From the NCBI GenBank assembly GCA_903941145.1, contig CAJANQ010000580.1:1-9950 (forward strand): DNA of 9,950 bases, in the 5' to 3' direction. The translations under genes and the position numbers were made by a program. Positions 7,294 through 9,950 of this stretch are shown here, one piece after another. A model generated the notes under the pieces. That model was not told the DNA's origin. It saw only the letters and a list, made by a program, of their open reading frames with translations, and made no database searches. Each line of letters starts with the position of its first letter. The first letter of the stretch is position 1. The DNA comes from an uncultured Actinomycetes bacterium (lineage in GTDB: Bacteria > Actinomycetota > Acidimicrobiia > Acidimicrobiales > Microtrichaceae).

Positions 7294-8319
7294 CTGGGCC
7301 TGAGCGACGACCAGCGCTCCGGCCTGGTCCGTACCAAGCTGGCGGCGCTCGTCCGTGACCTGACCGGTCGCAGCGACCTGGCCGCCGATCCCGTCACTGT
7401 CGGCGCGCACGCTGCGCTGGTCGACGAGGGGACCGCCTACCTGCTGGCCACCGAGCCCGGCCCTGCCGCGCTCGCCGGCGCGCTCGTGTGGGCAGGGGCA
7501 CAGGGCGCCGACCGTCTGGTGCTCCTGGCCGACGACGACCCCGCCGGCGCCCCCGCAGTGATGGCCCGGATGGCGACGGAGTTCGCGTTCCCGGTCGAGG
7601 TCCGCACCGTGGCCGGCGGCTCGTCCGTGCCGGCGGTCCCGGCCCCGCTGCCCGAGGTCCTCCCGGCCGACCACGCCCCCGAGGCGGTCGCCGCGATGGC
7701 GGTCGAGGGGCTCGAGGTCGTGGCGGAGCAGGGCGTCCTGCGCGGCGAGCTGCTGGGACTTGAGGTCGCCCGTGTTGTCCGCTGGCCCGTCGAGCACGGC
7801 GGCGACGGCGAGCTCCACCTCGAGGCCGGCGTCGGCCGGTTCGACCGCGACGCCGTGGCCGAGGTCCATCCCAACGAGGCGCCCGAAGCCTCGCTCGCCC
7901 GAACGGTGTCGATGGTGCGCGCCCAGCGCTACCCGGGGGCCGCCGGGCACCCCATGGCCCGGATGGCCCGGGACCGCTGGCTGCGCGTGACCGTGTGCGA
8001 GAACCCCTCGCTCGTCGGCGCGGCCGAACTGCACCCCGTCGAGTCCACCGTCGAGCGACCCAGCGTCCGCGACCTCTCGCCCGCCGCCGCCGCCGGCACG
8101 ATGCCCGACGGCTCGCCCGTCGTGGTGGTCTGCACGGCAGGCGTCGACCTCTCGCTCGTGCCGGTCGCCGCCGACGTCCGGGTGCTGCACGCGCCGGGCG
8201 TCCGGCTGGTCCTGGCCGCGCCGGCCCGCGACCTGCTGCCGTCCGTGGCCCGCCTGGCTGCCCTGCTCGTCGAGCCGGCCGAGGTCGTGCCCGTCCCCGC
8301 ACCATGGGGCGCCGCATGA
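7294..8319 (+). CDS. Conserved-looking protein of unknown function between rpmE and prfA (start uncertain)
   Basis: I do not recognise this gene. The frame shows strong third-position G/C bias from about 7300 to its TGA at 8317-8319. No ATG, GTG or TTG occurs in frame between the rpmE stop and GTG 7486; the only upstream ones (7072, 7096) lie deep inside rpmE and would add a Pro/Arg shadow sequence. I therefore propose CTG 7294, 10 nt after a GGAG overlapping the rpmE end (341 aa); CTG 7300 or GTG 7486 (277 aa) are alternatives. The protein looks soluble, Ala/Val-rich and without a signal peptide. Notable segments are LLATEPGPAALAGALVWAGA, DRLVLLADDDPAGAPAVMAR, GELLGLEVARVVRW, LEAGVGRFDRDA, HPMARMARDRWLR and VVVVCTAGVDLSLVPVAADV, an alternating strand/helix pattern. 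Its ATGA overlap with prfA implies translational coupling and a possible role near translation termination. Confidence 0.75.
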   Translation: MGLSDDQRSGLVRTKLAALVRDLTGRSDLAADPVTVGAHAALVDEGTAYLLATEPGPAALAGALVWAGAQGADRLVLLADDDPAGAPAVMARMATEFAFPVEVRTVAGGSSVPAVPAPLPEVLPADHAPEAVAAMAVEGLEVVAEQGVLRGELLGLEVARVVRWPVEHGGDGELHLEAGVGRFDRDAVAEVHPNEAPEASLARTVSMVRAQRYPGAAGHPMARMARDRWLRVTVCENPSLVGAAELHPVESTVERPSVRDLSPAAAAGTMPDGSPVVVVCTAGVDLSLVPVAADVRVLHAPGVRLVLAAPARDLLPSVARLAALLVEPAEVVPVPAPWGAA

Positions 8320-9398
8320 TCCCCGACTCCCTCCGGCCCCGGGTCGACGCGCTCGTGCGCGAGTACCACGAGTGCGAGGACCGCATGGCCGACCCCGAGG
8401 TGGTGGGCGACCAGACCCGCTACGTCGAGGTGTCGCGCCGGTACCGGGCGCTCGAGCCCCTGGCCCGCTGCGTCGGCGAGTACGACGAGGCCGCCGGCGA
8501 CCTCGAGGCAGCCCGCGAGCTGTTCTCGCTGGCCGACGGCGCCGAGAAGGACGAGCTCCGGGCCCAGGTCGCCGACCTCGAGGCCACGCTCGACCGTCTG
8601 GCCGAGGAACTCAAGGTGCTCCTGCTGCCCCGGGACCCCAACGACGACCGCAACGTGATCGTCGAGATCCGCGGCGCCGAGGGCGGCGAGGAGGCCAACC
8701 TCTTCGCCCGGGACCTGTTCGAGATGTACAAGGGCGTGGCGTCGCGCCGGGGCTGGTCGTTCGAGGTGCTCTCCTCGACGGTGTCGGACATGGGCGGGTT
8801 CGCCGAGGTGACGTTCCGGGTCGCCGGCGACGCCGTGTGGTCCCGCATGAAGTTCGAGGCCGGCCCGCACCGCGTGCAGCGCGTCCCGGTCACCGAGTCG
8901 CAGGGTCGCATCCACACGTCGTCGGCCACGGTCGTCGTGCTGCCCGAGGCGGAAGAGGTCGACGTGGTCATCGACCAGAACGACCTGCAGATCGACGTCT
9001 ACCGGTCGTCCGGGCCGGGCGGCCAGTCCGTCAACACCACCGACTCGGCCGTGCGCATCACCCACCTGCCCACCGGCACGGTCGTGAGCATGCAGGACGA
9101 GAAGAGCCAGCTGCAGAACAAGCAGCGGGCGCTGGCCGTGCTGCGGTCGCGGCTGCTGCAGGCCGAGCAGGAGCGCGCCGCGTCCGAGGCCTCCGGCCAG
9201 CGGAAGTCGCAGATCGGCGGCGGCGGCCGCTCCGAGAAGATCCGGACGTACAACTTCAAGGAGAACCGGGTCACGGACCACCGCATCGGCCTCACGGTGC
9301 ACCAGCTCGACCGCATCCTGGGCGGCGACCTCGACGAGTTCAGCGACGCGCTGGTCGCCGACGAGCGGGCCCGTCGCCTGGCCGAGGCCGAGGGCTGA
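8316..9398 (+). CDS. prfA: Peptide chain release factor 1
   Basis: RF1 recognises UAA and UAG in the ribosomal A site and triggers peptide release. The 360-residue length equals that of E. coli RF1. The helical N-terminal domain is followed by domain 2 with IVEIRGAEGGEEANLFARDL. The codon-recognition motif PVT (191-193, in RVPVTESQGRIHTSS) is the RF1 signature, not the SPF of RF2. The catalytic GGQ is at residues 235-237 (SSGPGGQSVNTTDSAVRITH), and the C-terminal SEKIRTYNFKENRVTDHRIG is typical. ATG 8316 overlaps the upstream stop (ATGA). An in-frame ATG at 8304 would add four residues (MGRR), and the run of G at 8306-8309 is a weak ribosome site for 8316. prmC, encoding the methyltransferase that modifies the GGQ glutamine, begins 1 nt after the stop. 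Confidence 0.98.
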   Translation: MIPDSLRPRVDALVREYHECEDRMADPEVVGDQTRYVEVSRRYRALEPLARCVGEYDEAAGDLEAARELFSLADGAEKDELRAQVADLEATLDRLAEELKVLLLPRDPNDDRNVIVEIRGAEGGEEANLFARDLFEMYKGVASRRGWSFEVLSSTVSDMGGFAEVTFRVAGDAVWSRMKFEAGPHRVQRVPVTESQGRIHTSSATVVVLPEAEEVDVVIDQNDLQIDVYRSSGPGGQSVNTTDSAVRITHLPTGTVVSMQDEKSQLQNKQRALAVLRSRLLQAEQERAASEASGQRKSQIGGGGRSEKIRTYNFKENRVTDHRIGLTVHQLDRILGGDLDEFSDALVADERARRLAEAEG

Positions 9399-9399
9399 C

Positions 9400-9950
9400 A
9401 TGTCGGAGCTGCCAGAAGGGTCCGTCACCTACCGGCAGCTGCTGGCCGAGGCCGCGCAGCGGTTTGCGTCGGCCGGGCTCCCGTCGCCCGAGTCCGACGC
9501 CCGGCGCGTGATGGAAGAGGTCACCGGTGCGACGGGGGCGGAGCTCCCGCTCGCACTCTCCGAACCGGCGACCGAGCTGCGGGTCGCCCGTTTCGACGAC
9601 TTGGTCCGCCGCCGGTGCGAGGGCGAGCCGCTGCAGTACGTGCTGGGTCGCTGGGGGTTCCGCCATCTGGACCTGATGGTCGACCGCCGCGTGCTGGTGC
9701 CCCGCCCCGAGACCGAGCAGGTCGTCGAGGTGGCACTGGGCGAGCTGGACCGTCTGGGCGGCCGGGAGGTCGAGACGCTGGTCGCCGACCTGGGCTGCGG
9801 GTCGGGGGCCATCGGCCTGTCGTTCGCCACCGAGCGGGTCCGCACCAAGGTCTGGATGACCGACGTGAGCGACGACGCGCTGGCGGTGGCCCGGGCCAAC
9901 ACCGTCGGCGTTGGACGGGCTGCGGCGCGGGTGAGGACCTCGCAGGGGCC
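9400..9950 (+). CDS. prmC: Release factor glutamine methyltransferase, N-terminal part (3' end outside the window)
   Basis: PrmC (HemK) transfers a methyl group from S-adenosylmethionine to the GGQ glutamine of RF1 and RF2. About 183 residues are visible. The N-terminal helical, substrate-recognising domain starts VTYRQLLAEAAQRFASAGL and reaches GEPLQYVLGRWGF, a conserved family segment. VPRPETEQVVEVAL (PRPETE at residues 101-106) and SAM-binding motif I DLGCGSGAIGL (from D130) follow. The catalytic NPPY lies beyond the window end. ATG 9400 comes one base after the prfA stop, with GAGGG (9390-9394) as ribosome site 5 nt upstream, so the two genes are co-translated. The reading frame is open to base 9950. 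Confidence 0.96.
   Translation, partial: MSELPEGSVTYRQLLAEAAQRFASAGLPSPESDARRVMEEVTGATGAELPLALSEPATELRVARFDDLVRRRCEGEPLQYVLGRWGFRHLDLMVDRRVLVPRPETEQVVEVALGELDRLGGREVETLVADLGCGSGAIGLSFATERVRTKVWMTDVSDDALAVARANTVGVGRAAARVRTSQG

Noticed and set aside
7270..7300. Programmed +1 frameshift at the rpmE stop (GAG TGA C) fusing L31 to the unknown gene, as in prfB.
   Set aside because: The frame relation is right and TGAC is a weak stop context, but the P-site Glu tRNA would have to re-pair on AGU, which is poor. There is no well-placed internal Shine-Dalgarno sequence as in prfB. A CTG start is simpler.
7672..7860. PD-(D/E)XK nuclease-like pattern in the unknown gene (GLEVARVV and LEAGVGRFD segments).
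   Set aside because: The required acidic and lysine residues are not in a convincing D...ExK arrangement, so no nuclease function is claimed.

Overview
This is a high-GC (about 70 %) segment, with every gene on the plus strand. Gene order, strong G/C bias at third codon positions, frequent GTG starts and TANNNT-type -10 boxes point to an actinobacterium. The order lysA - hom - thrC - (X) - rho - rpmE - (Y) - prfA - prmC matches the Mycobacterium tuberculosis run lysA-thrA-thrC-thrB-rho-rpmE-prfA-hemK, with two departures. X is an alkaline-phosphatase-superfamily 'phosphoglycerate mutase' gene in place of the homoserine kinase thrB. Y is an unrecognised extra gene between rpmE and prfA. The Cys-free L31 and long-type ThrC would suit a deep-branching actinobacterium such as Acidimicrobiia, but that assignment is an inference.

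Layout. Positions 1-491 hold the 3' end of lysA (diaminopimelate decarboxylase). Positions 552-1850 are hom and 1899-3305 are thrC, the aspartate-to-threonine steps. A perfect 13-bp inverted repeat (3342-3387) separates thrC from the apgM-like gene (3454-4626), the probable substitute homoserine kinase. Positions 4627-4897 are a regulatory stretch with nested palindromes over the -35 box of a clear promoter, followed by a roughly 190-nt structured leader. Rho follows (4898-6751), carrying a large disordered G/Q/N/R-rich insert. A strong hairpin terminator (6761-6798) and a short hairpin leader precede rpmE (6864-7286; L31 without its zinc cysteines and with a long acidic tail). Then come the unknown gene (about 7294-8319), prfA (8316-9398) and the start of prmC (9400 to the window end).

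How the genes work together. The left half supplies lysine and threonine from the shared aspartate pathway: Hom makes homoserine, the apgM-like protein probably phosphorylates it, and ThrC converts phosphohomoserine to threonine. The right half serves gene expression: Rho ends transcription, L31 is a ribosomal protein, RF1 ends translation at UAA/UAG, and PrmC methylates the RF1 GGQ glutamine. The last three genes are tightly packed (ATGA overlap, then a 1-nt gap) and are probably co-transcribed from rpmE. No mobile element, CRISPR array, tRNA or rRNA is visible. The window is mostly housekeeping; the interest lies in the thrB replacement, the unknown gene, the unusual Rho and L31 proteins, and the regulatory DNA around rho and rpmE.
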